Shown piece by piece: positions 11,048-23,421 of a stretch of 64,000 nt of DNA. The position numbers and the translations under genes were made by a program. Location of the stretch: the NCBI RefSeq assembly GCF_014898815.1, contig NW_026515433.1:2440501-2504500 (forward strand), written 5' to 3'. A model generated the notes under the pieces. That model was not told the DNA's origin. It did no database searches and saw only the letters and a list, made by a program, of their open reading frames with translations. Numbering within the stretch: the stretch's first letter is position 1; the number at the start of each line of letters is the position of its first letter. Origin of the DNA: Panonychus citri. Taxonomy: Eukaryota; Arthropoda; Arachnida; Trombidiformes; Tetranychidae.

Positions 11048-12227
11048 AGCCAGAGATAATTCATAATCTTATTAACTCAATGAAGAACAGAATCTTTGAT
11101 GTTATTAGGCTCAATGGTAGTCAAACTAATTATTAATTTCAGAATTGATTCATTTTCTTATACTTTTGTCACTAACAAAAATAAATTTTCTTACATAACT
11201 TTTTTTCTGATAGAACTTTTTTCTTTTTTCTTATTTCTTATTGTTAATCTAACAATTCTCTACAAGTTGGTATCATTTTTGAATTTTTATCACCACGATT
11301 TCTGAATTTATCGAAAAAACCGACTGTTCTTATACTTATGTCATGTATTGATAAAACTTAATTGTATCAAAATTGTTTTCCAGGTTTCGAGGGAAAATTT
11401 TAATCATTAGCACTTCGATTAGCAAAAATCGATCATCAAACCAACTTGACAATCACAATTTTCTACCGTCAAGGATATTAAATTAAAGATTAATTAAGTT
11501 TCCAATAATTAAAATTGTTCAGTTTGATTGAGAGAAATAAATTTAATTTCGTTTACATTTAGTCGTTTAATACTTTTAACGATTCGATTCTGAAGTGAAG
11601 TTTAAATTAATTTTGAATTCAAAATTTAAGAAAGTTGACAAATATAAATTTCTTTAAATTTGTTGAATTAAATTGAATTTTCGGTGAAATTAACGAACTG
11701 ATTTCAAATTTTCGTTAATTTGAATTCCATTAGTAGTGACATCTAATGTCAGTTTAGGGAACTTTTTTCTAACACCTGATTTCTTTTTATTTCCTTTTCC
11801 GTTTTTCTTTTGTTTCGATGAGCGATTAGTGAGATTCCACCTAATCGATACCCATCGAAGAAATTTCACCAAATCGATTGATCGATCGTCTCTGTGCGAA
11901 AGAGAAACAGTAAAGAGAAAAATTGAAAGAAAAAATTAAAGGGAAAAAGAAACGGAAAAAGACAGAAAAAGAAAGAGAATCTATCGAATCGAATATTTGA
12001 ATGCGAAATCGTCGATTAGTTAGTAGCAACTAATCGATTAATTATTCGGCAATCGGAATAATCGGCCATCTCTTTTTTGTTGTTCATTTAAAAGGTTCTC
12101 TGTCTCCTTGATCTTTTTTTTGTGGTTCCTTTTTAGTGCTAACAAATTGTCTACTTTTGTTACCAATCTTGTCATCATTTTGTTTTATTCTTTTTTGCCA
12201 ACAATCAACTAACTCAATTTATTAATC
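11048..12227. other. Intergenic and EF1-alpha copy A promoter / 5' UTR
   Basis: 11048-11700 is AT-rich with no gene. About 11735-11812 matches the region upstream of EF1-alpha copy B (48180-48255, inverted). About 12085-12227, including a TTTAAAAGG TATA-like box near 12090, is almost identical to the copy B leader. Between these blocks copy A has about 270 nt not found at copy B. Confidence 0.65.
12013..12036. repeat. Perfect short inverted repeat CGATTAGTT / AACTAATCG
   Basis: Nine-base arms at 12013-12021 and 12028-12036 with a six-base loop, in the segment specific to the copy A promoter. A related pair, CGATTAG / CTAATCG, lies at 11823-11829 and 11841-11847. Confidence 0.8.
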
Positions 12228-13898
12228 ATGGGTAAGGAAAAGACTCATATTAACATTGTCGTTATCGGTCACGTCGATTCTGGTAAATCAACGACAACCG
12301 GACATTTGATCTACAAATGTGGTGGTATCGATAAACGAACAATTGAAAAATTCGAGAAAGAAGCTGCTGAGGTAATTATATTTTCTATTTTAATTGTTAC
12401 TAATCGTTGACAAGCTTTTCCAATTTAGTCCGAGTCTTCAATATGGTCTTTGTCTTTGTTTCTCTTTGACTAATCTTGACCTGCCTTAGCAACTAAGAGA
12501 CACTTGACCTTTTTGTTATTTTTTCCTGTTCTTCTGCCTCCGGGCAAGTTTCTTTGTGTCAATTGCCATTATTAACATATTTTCTTTCTTGATTCTTTCT
12601 TTCCTTGGTTCTTTCATCTTTCTTTCTAAATTGAATTTACAAATGAAATGATCATTAGATGGGCAAAGGTTCTTTCAAATATGCTTGGGTATTGGATAAA
12701 TTAAAGGCCGAAAGAGAGCGAGGTATCACTATTGATATTACCTTATGGAAATTGAGACTCCAAATATTATGTAACCGTTATTGATGCTCCTGGTCACAGA
12801 GATTTCATCAAGAACATGATTACTGGTACTTCTCAAGCTGATTGTGCTGTATTGATTTGTGCTGCTGGTGTGGGTGAATTTGAAGCTGGTATCTCGAAGA
12901 ATGGTCAAACCCGAGAACATGCTTTATTGGCTTATACTTTGGGTGTGAAACAAATGATCATTGGTGTAAACAAGATGGACTCATCTGAGCCAAAATATTC
13001 TCAAGCTCGATTTGAGGAAATCTCAAAGGAAGTGAGTAGTTACATCAAGAAGATTGGTTACAATCCAGTTACTGTACCATTTGTACCCATTTCCGGATGG
13101 AATGGTGACAACATGATTGAACCTCACCAAACATGCCTTGGTACAAGGGATGGTCAATCGAGAAGAAGGGAACCAAATTGGAAGGTAAAACACTTTTGCA
13201 AGCTTTGGATGCTATGGATCCACCTTCACGACCCAGTGACAAGGCACTTCGTCTTCCACTTCAAGATGTTTACAAAATTGGTGGTATTGGTACTGTACCG
13301 GTTGGTCGAGTTGAAACTGGTACCATTAAGCCAGGTATGATTGTTACATTTGCACGGTTAACTTGACAACTGAAGTAAAATCAGTTGAGATGCACCACGA
13401 ATCATTGACTGAAGCTGTTCCGGTGACAATGTTGGTTTCAACGTTAAGAACGTTTCGGTTAAAGAATTGAGACGAGGTTATGTGGCTGGAGATTCTAAGA
13501 ACAATCCACCTCAAGCAACGGAAGAGTTTGCTGCTCAGGTTATTGTTCTAAACCATCCTGGTCAAATCTCTAATGGTTACACTCCAGTTTTGGACTGTCA
13601 CACTGCTCACATTGCTTGCAAATTCAAGGAGATCAAGGAAAAGATTGACAGACGAAGTGGTAAAAAGTTGGAAGATAATCCGAAATCAATTAAATCTGGT
13701 GATGCTGCTATCGTTGATTTGGTACCAAGTAAGCCAATGTGTGTCGAAACATTCACTGACTTTCCTCCATTAGGACGTTTTGCTGTTCGTGATATGCGAC
13801 AAACTGTTGCCGTTGGTGTCATTAAAAGTGTCAAAGCCAAGGATCTTTCAGCAGGAAAAGTTACCAAAGCCGCTGAAAAAGCAGCCAAGAAGAAATAA
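12228..13898 (+). CDS. EF1A: Elongation factor 1-alpha, copy A, with five single-base gaps
   Basis: Exon 1 is 12228-12371 (48 codons, P-loop GHVDSGKS at 14-21) and exon 2 begins at 12659 and ends at 13898, with a 287-nt intron. It is near-identical to intact copy B, but exon 2 is 1240 nt against 1245. I place the five missing bases near 12753 (TTCG to TTG), 12760 (CCC to CC), 13122 (CCC to CC), 13355 (CC to C) and 13420 (CCC to CC). All are missing C residues and I saw almost no substitutions. The protein as written would break soon after LTLWK. EF1-alpha delivers aminoacyl-tRNA to the ribosome as a GTP complex. The 5' leader and intron match copy B; the 3' flank, with a likely AATAAA near 13931, does not. 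Confidence 0.93.
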
Positions 13899-14469
13899 TA
13901 TGTTAACATTTGCTTAATCATTGAATCAATAATAAAAAGACTTTCAACATTTTCCCATTATCGTCTTCTCTTGATTATTATCTAACCATTTAACTCTTGC
14001 GATAGAAGAAAAAATTTTGATCAGACTAGAAATTAACTCGATGAACTGGTTCATCTTTCACTCTTATTCAGCTTCAAACTTTGTCCTTTTGTCAACATTT
14101 CATTTAGAGCTGAACAAAGAGCTTCAAGTTTAAATGTTGATCTTTCGGAGCTTGAGTCTTAATTAAAACTCAATTAACAGAAAAAATCTCGAGAAGATTT
14201 ATCACCAAAGATCTAAACAAATGTGATCATGACTCCATCAAGATGATCATTAGAACCGAAATGTAATTAGAGCCGATCAATTAAAGAACAATTATTGGTA
14301 TCAATAATAGAAAGGATCAAATTTTTTTCTTTAAAAATATTTGCATTTCTATTCAATAAACTGCTCTTTTGGCTTAGAAAAAGTTGACAACAATTAGTTT
14401 GATTACAATTTAAGTTGAGAATGTAAGATTAGGCATAATTATTTGATGATGACTCTTGATTAAAACGAC
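13899..14469. other. Intergenic between convergent EF1-alpha A and FBXO22
   Basis: 3' flanks of two converging genes, with an AATAAA-like polyadenylation signal near 13931. Nothing else is visible. Confidence 0.6.
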
Positions 14470-15746
14470 TCATCGCCGACGATTAAATTGGACCAATACG
14501 ATAGCAGTAGTATAGCTAAGAGCTAAATCATGATCGCTAAATTTGAGTTTTTTAGAATCAGGTTGATTGAAACAATTCCAACCATATTCTCCATTACCAA
14601 AAACTCCAGAAAATAAAACATGAGGAAAAATTTTATGAACAATATTTGATTCGACATTTAAATTGCCTGAATAAAATTCAGCCCCGCGTCCCGCACAAAT
14701 GAACAGGAATCCGATTGTTTTTACGTCGGCATTTATATCGTCAACATCGAAATCAAGGTTACTCTTTAATTCCGTTAATTTGGCCTCCGCTTCTCTTGAT
14801 GTTCTTGTGTCCAACACAAAACTGGCCGCTTTCACGTTCTTACCTACGAACGAAAGAGTTAACATATCGACCTCTTTTCCTTTGTAAAATATTTTGTCCA
14901 CTAAAGCGCCTCCAATAGGGATCGGCCTTTCATTTGAATTCAGCCATGAATTGAATCGATCTCCTCCCTCGAAATTAATTGATAAAATGATCGAACATTT
15001 AACTGGATAATTAGCATCATTAGGATCTGGTTCGGGACTTTCTTCGTCTTTCCAATCGGTAATAATAACTTTGTAGTCGCCCCAATTTCGGGCAGCAAAC
15101 GAACCAGAAATCGCGTCCAATTTGAAATGATACTTTTCCAGTTCGATGGGCCTTGATCTTATTGAGGGTTGACCCACAATTCCAGCTTGCGAACAAATAA
15201 TTAGTTGATGACTTTTCAGCGGTAGATAAGTTTTGACGCTTATTTTTCTGGCTAATGTGATACTAGAAGTGAAAATGACACCGAGAGCAGGCAAACTCAA
15301 CAATTTCTGCTTAAAATATTGATCCAATTGGGTGATAGCAGAATCCTCACTATCTGATTTGTAGATTTCACTCATTCTAACAAGATAACTGAGAAAGAGT
15401 CGCTTGTCTCTACCATCTAGAACTCTTTCTAGCACTTCTTGGTCTCCACCGATCATTCTGAAACCTTTAGAATCGTAGATCAGATGAAAAGTATCAAAAT
15501 AAACGCGATTTTTGATAATACTACTGATTATCTTATGCCAATGGTGGCAAACTAATTTAACATCTTCTAATTGTCGAGCACTCAGATTGTCCAAAATGGT
15601 TCGTACCAAAAGGTCATTTGTACTAATCCGGGATAAAATATCTTCACTATGGAGAGAAACAAACGAGAATAATTAAATCCAAATAAGAAATCAATTAATT
15701 TGATTCCAAAGATCAATAAATACCTTGTAGCAGAATAAGTTGACAT
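14470..15746 (-). CDS. FBXO22: F-box only protein 22-like (F-box plus FIST C domain)
   Basis: Two exons on the minus strand: 15746-15724 (MSTYSAT + AG) and 15646-14470, giving 399 residues (human FBXO22 is about 403). An N-terminal F-box spans about 8-45 (DILSRISTNDLLVRTIL, then KLVCHHWHKI). The C-terminal part has the FIST_C signature seen in FBXO22: an AGRGAEFYSG segment, then HKIFPHVLFSGVFGNGEYG, and near the end SYTTAIVLVQF. FBXO22 is a substrate receptor of SCF ubiquitin ligases acting on histone demethylase KDM4 and other targets in animals. The first exon was chosen because its phase joins directly to complete the F-box; the start at Met within exon 2 would truncate it. No close functional link to its neighbours is apparent. 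Confidence 0.88.
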
Positions 15747-16643
15747 GTTAATCAAAGGGGGACAATCAAAGAAACGCTAAAATAAATTCAATCTTAAATC
15801 ACGTTGATAAAAGTAACATTTTCTTTCAACTAAACAACCTTTAAATGGTAACAATTTAAATTGCAGTGCAATTTTGTATCAGCAACAAACCAATAAAAAC
15901 CACAGACTTGAAGAGACTAGATGATCACCAAATGTCAAATAATTTGAATAAAATTGGTTGAAGTTGAAAGAACAATCAATTAACTGGATAGTCAACATTC
16001 AAAAACATCAAAATCAAATTGCGACATTTTCATGTTTTCATTGAGTAACCATAGACACAACCGAAAACCCACTGCGGGAAAATTAACTTTAAATCTTATT
16101 CAAAGTAAACAATTAAATTAACCGGTTTGGTAAAATCAATCAACCGTTAATCCTATCGCAGTGATTCTTGATTATTAAATCATTGAGAATCTGATAGTTT
16201 TCTTAATTTCGAGTATGAGTTGTGTCTGGTTAGATAAAATTTGGAAACCGCATCCATCCTTTAAATTTTATCATTGGTGTGATAATTTAACATCAATTAA
16301 ATCACCCAAAAAATGTCTTAATTACAAAGACAATTTCATGGACAAACATCAAGTCCATCCGAATTTAGGAAATGATTCTTCCTCCAAAAGGAATACCAAA
16401 AGTTATCTCTTGAAAAGACATTTTTTACTCTTGTTATGTTCGGTTAATTGATCATACAACAGCCTGCCGAAAATTAGGTTAACTTAGGGCGAGATTCGAA
16501 TCACAAAAGAACAAAAAATTAAGAGATGAATAAAATGATGGGGGTAATCAGGATCAATATTTCTCTTGATCTTTTCTCTCCACTAGGATTATTCTCGATA
16601 AAGTAAAATGTTGATTAGTTGAACAATAACTTGGATTTGATTT
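15747..16643. other. Intergenic, FBXO22 5' flank and CHTOP 3' flank
   Basis: AT-rich. An open frame at 16215-16451 (+) has no family resemblance and no supporting splice pattern, so I do not call it a gene. Confidence 0.55.
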
Positions 16644-17700
16644 TCAAGAAGCGGCCATATAAGCATCCAAATCAGCGTCAAGCTGATTTCTTGTCTTTGC
16701 CATGTAAGCATCTTTATCAACTGGATTTCTGTTCAGATTTTTTCTTCTTTGTTGATTTTGTCTGTTGTTGGGTCTTCGGTTTTGGAATCGCTTATTGGCA
16801 TTTCTGTTACCTTGATCTTGTTTGAAACCACCATTACCACCGCCACGAGCTCGAGCTCCTTGTTGACCAGATTTACCTTGTTGATTATTTCGTCGATTAA
16901 ATTGTCTTTGTCTCTGGGGTTGACGTTGTTGGTTGTTTTTAAAATTGTTGTTATTATTTGTGGTGAGCCGACGATTTTTCAAGTGTTGGTCATGTCGTTG
17001 TTGATTTCGACGAGCAGCGATGTTACTAGTTCCTGGTCTCACCGATCGATTACCTTGGTTGTTATTCTGCTTATTATTATTGTTGTTGTTGTTATTTCTT
17101 GTTAATCTGTTGGCCACAGGTCGTCGACTAACAGCTTTATTATTAAACGATGTATTTCCACCTTGTTGTCGATTGACTCGTCGTGAATTTTTAGGTACAA
17201 CTTTAGATGCACCCACGAAATTGCTTCGGTTTAATTTTGGCCTTCTTGTATTTAAACTTGTAGAGGGAGCAACTTGTAACCTCTCGATTATACTTTTTTT
17301 GGTGGTTTTTCTGGATGCAGCAAATGTTCGATTTACAACAGCGGCAACATTACCTCGACCTGGCTTAGGTTTGACTGTTTAAAAGAGAAAGAACCGTTAG
17401 TTTTTAGACAATTAAAATATACAAGAAGAAATAAAAGACTTACCTGATATACGTTGCTTTATGCTTTTTCTTAATCTTCAGAGCAGCACGAATTGAGGGT
17501 TTACTGGCCAAGGCAGCGGCCAATTGCCTATTTTTCAATGATCCTCGAGCCAAAGGTTTAACTGATACTCGTTGAGGTCTCACAACTGGTTCAATATTCT
17601 TCTTGATAAGAGCTGTTTGTTGAACCATTTTAAACCTTTCACTCAAAGGTATTTTAGAGGTAGAGTGTAGAGTAATTTTGCCGGGTACCAACGACGCCAT
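16644..17700 (-). CDS. CHTOP: CHTOP-like chromatin target of PRMT1 (mRNA export), one extra base in exon 1
   Basis: Exons 17700-17444 and 17374-16644 on the minus strand. The N-terminus (MASLVPGKITLHSTSKIPL, then SERF) and KNRQLAAALASKPSIRAALK match animal CHTOP. The C-terminus has the duplicated FOP motif, DAYMAKTRNQL followed by DADLDAYMAAS. The middle is Arg/Asn/Gln-rich with some RG. As written, the joined frame stops at once in exon 2. If the five-T run at 17465-17469 (AAAAA on the minus strand) were one base shorter, the frame reads LKIKKSIKQRIS then VKPKPGRGN, which matches the CHTOP LK.KQSLKQR region; this supports a homopolymer insertion error. Corrected length is 328 residues. CHTOP binds TREX components and is methylated by PRMT1. 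A 5' UTR intron (donor at 18057, acceptor at 17777 on the minus strand) is likely. Confidence 0.87.
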
Positions 17701-18178
17701 TGTATACACAGAATTAACAATTACCAGAATCACCACCAACCAAAATAGAACCAAAGTAGAGAAATGAAATATTCCACTAAAGATAATAAATCACAGAAAA
17801 AGATTAAAAAAATTAGTTGAAGATGAATTGAGACTCCAAATCTATATAAACAAACAGATGGAAAGGAAGATAGAAAGAGAAAGAAAGAAAAAGGCAAAGA
17901 CTCTTTGCCAAAGAGTAGAGAAAAAGATAAGGAAACAGAAAAAGAGAAAATAGTAACACTCAACAGAGAGAAAGTAAGAAAATCAGCCAATCAAAGTAAA
18001 AGTGAACAAACAATGAAACCAAATTTAATTGATTTAAACAATAATAAAATAACTTACCTGAGAATTACAATTAAATTAATCACAATGAAGAAAAAAATCA
18101 AAAGTGTTTTTGTTTATTCAAAAATCAACTGAAAAAAATTCTATTCTATTTGTCTATGGATAAGGCGGAGCTTCGAAT

Positions 18179-18188
18179 GTCACGTGAC
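18179..18188. promoter_or_regulatory. GTCACGTGAC palindromic E-box (CLEAR/USF-type)
   Basis: Perfect 10-bp palindrome about 120 nt upstream of the proposed CHTOP leader exon boundary. TCACGTGA is the known site for MiT/TFE and USF bHLH-zip factors. The position near a likely promoter supports it; a single match could be chance. Confidence 0.4.
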
Positions 18189-18309
18189 CAAAAGCGCGTC
18201 AATTTATTTTCCATTTGAAAAGAGAATCTGACAAGTGTTATGATCGCAGTGCGAATTTTAGTTCAGGGCCAGTTTAAGTTTCGCTCGTAAACGTAAATGA
18301 AAAAAGGCC

Positions 18310-18545
18310 TGGAGGGCCTAAGACAATCTAATCAAATTTGACACTGATCGCCTCTGATTGGTGTCTAATTTAAGCCTCGCCAGTGCGATCGGAACTAAAA
18401 TCTTAACGAGAATCTTTTTGAGATTAATTGTTGATTTAAAGAGTTTAATTTTCTCAGATTAATTGAAACACTTTCAATATAATTATAGTTGAATTTTAAA
18501 CTGATCATCTTTCTAATTTACTTTTATTCTTCTGGTGCTGATCCT
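18310..18545 (-). repeat. Dispersed repeat, copy 2
   Basis: Reverse-complement homologue of 10039-10268, sharing the ATCAGAGGCGATC, GCACTGG.GAGGCTTA and TATTGAAAGTGTTTCAATTA segments in the same order. Flanking sequences diverge outside this block. Confidence 0.65.
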
Positions 18546-19128
18546 TGAGTGTCAATCTATTTATTTCTTTGTTCATTTGTTTAGCGATCATAAATTAATA
18601 AGATTTCACTGAGAAAGCAATTAGATTAACGCTTTAATGTGAAAAGTAAATTGACCAAGCTAAACAAAAGGTCAAAACAAAATGGAAATGAAATCATTGC
18701 CTTAATTTGATACAATAGTTTGTAAATAGTTTTGTTTTTGTTTAAAAGTAATTGTTTGATTGATTCGGTTGTTGATTTGGACAAAGAAAATTTGATCAAT
18801 TTATACAAATGACTTGAAATCTGAGGATAAATTGATATTTAAGAGGAAAAGTGAAAGATAATAATGATTAGTATCCATCACACAACCAAGATTTTCTGGA
18901 AAAGGACTTGGTTTTTATCACAGAATAATAATTAATAATTAAGATTTAGAAGTCTTTTTTGTTTCAATTGGTGAAGCAGAGAAAGAGGAGAAAATTAGGA
19001 AAGTAAATTGGAAAGACAAAATAAATGGTTGAAAGAGGAAGAGGATAATCAAAGGTGAGAGAAAAGAGGAAATGGTTTATGAGAGAGAGAGAGAGGAAAA
19101 TCACAAGGCACTTTTGTAATTGGTGCTT

Positions 19129-22100
19129 TTATTGAATATCGATGTTGCTATTAGAAGCCATCATCACCGATAAACTAATATCATCCATGTTTGGAATCAC
19201 AAGAAGTTTATTGAATTCTTGTTGTAACTTTTTCTCGATCCATTCGATTGCATGGCTCATTGAAACTCTGTGTTCACCGAGACGAGGTCTTGCTGAAAGG
19301 ACTAGATTAGGATCTCCACGGAATCCATACCAAAGACGATCGGATGGTGGAGGTGGAATATTAATTGAAAGGATTCCTGACAATTCTTGGACAAATACTG
19401 TCAAAACCAGTGGAGTATTGGAAACTCCTTCCATTGCTCGTTTTATGTACTTGTAATCGGTTGCTTGTTGGAAGTATTTGGATGCCGCGAGTTTATCCAC
19501 AAATTTCAATAACTTTGCTCCATTGTTTCCTAAATGATTGAAGAAGATGGGAAAAGGACGAGAGAGGAAAAAAAATGAAAAAATTAAATTTAAAAGGAAA
19601 GTTACAAGTAAACAAAAGTATCATGAGCCATACGAAGGCCATTAATACCATATGATTTAAATGATCATCTGAGTGGTTTGCAAGCAAAACAACTTGTTTG
19701 CAACTCTGATCACTTTTGAAAAGGTTAAATTTATTATTTGTTAAGATTGTTAAATCTAAATGATAATTACCTTCACTGTCGACAATTTTTTCCTTAAACT
19801 CATCCTTTTCATCATCTTCTGAACTAGAAACAATTGACTCAGGCTCAGAGAAATCATCGATCTCTACTGATGCGCCCATTCCTGTTCCAAAAGGTTTCAT
19901 TTCTTTCTCAATTGTACCTTGATCTTTTAACCTCATTAGATTTAATTTAGTTTCAAGAGTCATGGCAAATCCACCACAATAATCAATTTGAAAATCAATC
20001 CAAAGTCCACCTTCATTGATAACTGGAGGTTGATTAACGGCAAGAAATCGAGGTAAATTTTGTCCGAGATCAATATTTTTGAGAGTAAGAGTTTGCATGA
20101 AATAAGGTAACTTAATTCGTGACAATTTACGTTGAATCTTTTTCGAAGCCCAATTTGACCAGTGGGCATTATTAAGAAATTCGAAAAGAACTCTACCCAA
20201 CATTGCATTAAACCAGAGTAAATGACTATCATCAACAGGTAGTGTTCCAGGTAAATATAAAGAAATTCGATGATTTAATATTTGGTGCATATAAGCTTCG
20301 TATTTGGGTAAAACAGACGAAGGAGTGACGTCTTTGGATTTCAAGGTTTCTCTGGTTGGTGTTAACGGAGAATGATCTGTGAAGGATATAAAAGATAAAG
20401 GGAAACAATTAGATGATAAAAGTGAAAATTTCATCAAAATCTGAAATCTCTAATGATGAGGATTATTTCAATTGATCTCTAAGGGAAACAAAGTGGATGG
20501 TTATCAATAGAGACAAAACTGTTTCTACATCATCAATACATGATTAAACCTTAATAAGATGTATTAATGTCATCTAAACAAATATAATCTTCTGATTATA
20601 AGTAATTAATTAATCACCATTTGAATTGGAATCGCTTGTAGGTGTGGGTGTTGATGCTTGTTCACCATCCGATTTTAATTCTTCAGCTGAATCAAGGAAA
20701 AAGTCTCTTGAAGCATCTTTAAGTCTCCAGTACCATTCTTCCTTTGATCGATGAGTTCGAGCGAAAAGAATAAGTTTTGTTGTTCGAGATGAATTAGAAC
20801 CATTAGAACCACTTGATTCGGTGTAACTTTTGTTACCGTCGATTTCCAAGACAATGGGATACTTTTTGACCCAAAGATACTTTTTCTTATTACGAATGCT
20901 ATTTGGAAGCCAAAGATAAAGACGTTTCAAGTTTATTAGATCGTAGTGTCGTTGATAAGCGAAATTGGTGTAACTGTTTTCATTTAATTTACGAGGTTTG
21001 ATATTTTTGGACTGAGGTTCAGAAACTCGAAGACACGTTCCTGTGAGACGGATGAAAACAAGTTGAGTTTTTCCGTGTTTTTTACTCGCTTTTTCATTTG
21101 TTTCAAGTTCTCGACTGGACACTAGTTCGTGGAACCATTCTTTGTGTATTACACTTTGACTATCGATTGAATCTTCTTTGGTTTGTTGTATTTCTGTGAG
21201 AGGTGTTGATGGAGGTGAAGAGGAAGGAGAGCAAGTGGTTGTAGAGATTGAATTGGAAGATAGAAGTGGTTGAGGTGATTCATTCGATGCTTTGATTACA
21301 GCTTCATTTTCCTCTTCCTCTGAAGGTTTCAGAATCAAATTGATCAAGTAAATTGCGAGAAGACCAGCAGAAAGGAATGAAATGATTACTCCAAGGATGA
21401 AACCATTAATGTAAGAGGGAAAGGGTAACCTTATTGTTACTATGATTGAAAATAAGGCTACGAAAGATGAACATAAGAGTACAAATCCTGATTGACTTTT
21501 CAATATCCACCAATCGTGATTAGTTAATCTTTGAAATGGTTGACCAGATGATTCGGACGGAGATAAAGTGGTCGACGATAATGTTGGTTCACAGTTATTT
21601 TCATTTTCATCACTTCGTATCACGGATCTGGAATTAAGCTCATTTGGTTTGGTGGCTGTTGTTGATTTAACAGTCGAACTGCCTGTTGATGAAGATACTG
21701 TTGGTGGTCGTCGGAATAACCAATCATCATCTTCTTCGTTATTGATTGTTGAATCTCGAAGTGAGAAAATATTATCACTATTACTGAATTTAACATGATT
21801 ATCTTTATCTTTCGATGACACTAATGAACTTGGAAGAACAATATTCTCATTGATTGGTTCCGTTAATGAGAAACTACGAAAACTTTTTTCACCAATTTCT
21901 CCAAACTCATTAACTGTTTCCGTTACTCTTTCAGATGAAAACGAGCCACTGTGAGAACCACCGGATGATGAAGATGGTAATGGAATGGAAGATGATGATG
22001 TTATTGTCTGCGTAGTGGTTGTGCCTTGAATCGAATTGGAATCTCTGTCCTTTTTGTTATTTTCCTTTTCTCGAGCTGATTTTTCTTTCCTTTCCTCGAT

Positions 22101-23421
22101 AATTTGTTGAAATTTCTTCCAAGATTCGCTGTACCATTTTGAGCTGGAACCAGGGGATGAAGATGATGGAATACTCGAATCATCTGATGATCCATGTTGA
22201 TCAAAACTGCGACCACGATTTAATTTTGAGGTGAAAAAATCTTTCACTGTCATTGTGTGAATGGAAGAAGCAAAAAAATTAATATCACAAATATAAATGA
22301 AAAAAAGTAAAAATAATTAAATTAGTCACGCAATTAAAACATAATAACATTAATTGTGTTGTTGTTATTTTGATGATTATCATGATTTTCAATTAAAAAC
22401 AAATAATGATGGCAATAAGAAACAAGCAATTCACTAGACTCATAACCTTGCGGATAAATTACAATCAATGATCAACAATTAGGTTTAACAATAAAGTGAA
22501 TAGAGGAAACAACAGAAATTAACTGAAATCAAAAAAGCGAATCAATTTGCAACCAAGATAATCAAAATCTCAATAAAAAAAATGATTCTGATAAATTGTA
22601 ACTTTTTTCTTATTTTAATCAAGCAAAATAGAGATTAATAGATAAGTGATTTATCAACAAGATTAAAATATTGACAGAGACTTAAAATTAATTGTCAAGG
22701 AAAATAATATTTGTCACATAAAATAGTCAATTGAAAAATAACAACGGAAAATGATGTTTTCATTTTTCATGTGAGATTTAACAAGAATCGTTCAGGTTGT
22801 TGTAAATTATTATTGTTATGATGTTAATTGTTAACAATAGTAATTGTTATTTAAATAAAAGGCTTTGATGATTAGAATCTAACACTTTTTAATGACCTAA
22901 TACTTTGTGTTGTCAGAAACAACAACAAGGTAACAGGAAAAATATTCCAAAATGGGAGATTGATTAAAGTTTGTTAACCATTGAAATTAGATTTGAGTTA
23001 ACTAATTGTATTAATATCCTAGGATATTAATGGTAATATTTTGTTGCAGCTATTTGAAAAGTCTAGTGTAATTATGATGGAAGAGTTAAATACCTGAATT
23101 ATCAGAGATTGATGATTTAACCTTTGAAGATGTTACTGTTGTTGCTGTGGTGGTGGTTGTGGTGGTTGTGGTTGATGATGATGACGATGATGATGAAGAG
23201 GAAGATGAAGATAATGTTGATGAAGATGGTGATGTAGAAAGAATTACATCATTTAATTTACTTGTTTCACTTTTCATCGGTGTAGATGCTCGAGAATTTG
23301 ATTCACTATCAATACCAAATGAACGGTCATCAATGAAATTATGAACTTCCTCCAAATGATCATCACCAGATTTACTATTAAATCTAAAACTAATCGATCC
23401 TTTTGGTTTGTTACTGGACAT
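19129..23421 (-). CDS. TEX2: TEX2-like SMP-domain lipid transfer protein
   Basis: Four minus-strand exons join in frame: 23421-23094, 22246-20618, 20376-19771 and 19529-19129, giving 987 residues. Residues 1-360 are Ser/Thr-rich and disordered, with a poly-Ser/poly-Thr stretch in exon 1. Two hydrophobic segments follow (about 364-383 and 388-415), expected to anchor the protein in the ER. A PH-like region (about 480-640) holds TQLVFIRLTGTCLRVSEP and LYLWLPNSIRNKKKYLWVKK, ending in KEEWYWRLKDASRDFF. Exons 3-4 encode the SMP lipid-binding domain (LLWFNAMLGRVLFEFL, WIDFQIDYCGGFAMTLET, PPSDRLWYGFRGDP). TEX2 proteins (yeast Nvj2 homologues) move lipids at ER-lysosome contacts. Junctions were fixed by phase; the ATG-like start at 22253 is intronic. 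A decayed tandem copy lies just upstream. Confidence 0.9.

Larger units (their letters stand above)
17701..19128. other. CHTOP 5' leader and intergenic DNA
   Basis: Contains the probable noncoding first exon (ending at 18058 on the minus strand), the E-box palindrome at 18179-18188, and repeat copy 2 at 18310-18545. The remaining part to 19128 is purine-rich TEX2 3' flank. Confidence 0.55.

Noticed and set aside
16215..16451. 78-codon frame between FBXO22 and CHTOP
   Set aside because: No homology recognised and no transcription context; likely chance.
16480..16505. GATTCGAATC resembling a tRNA T-arm
   Set aside because: No acceptor, anticodon or D-arm pairing found around it.
22247..22253. 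ATG at 22253 as the TEX2 start
   Set aside because: Phase analysis shows the acceptor ATGACAG|TG at 22247, joining to the exon at 23421-23094; the ATG is intronic.
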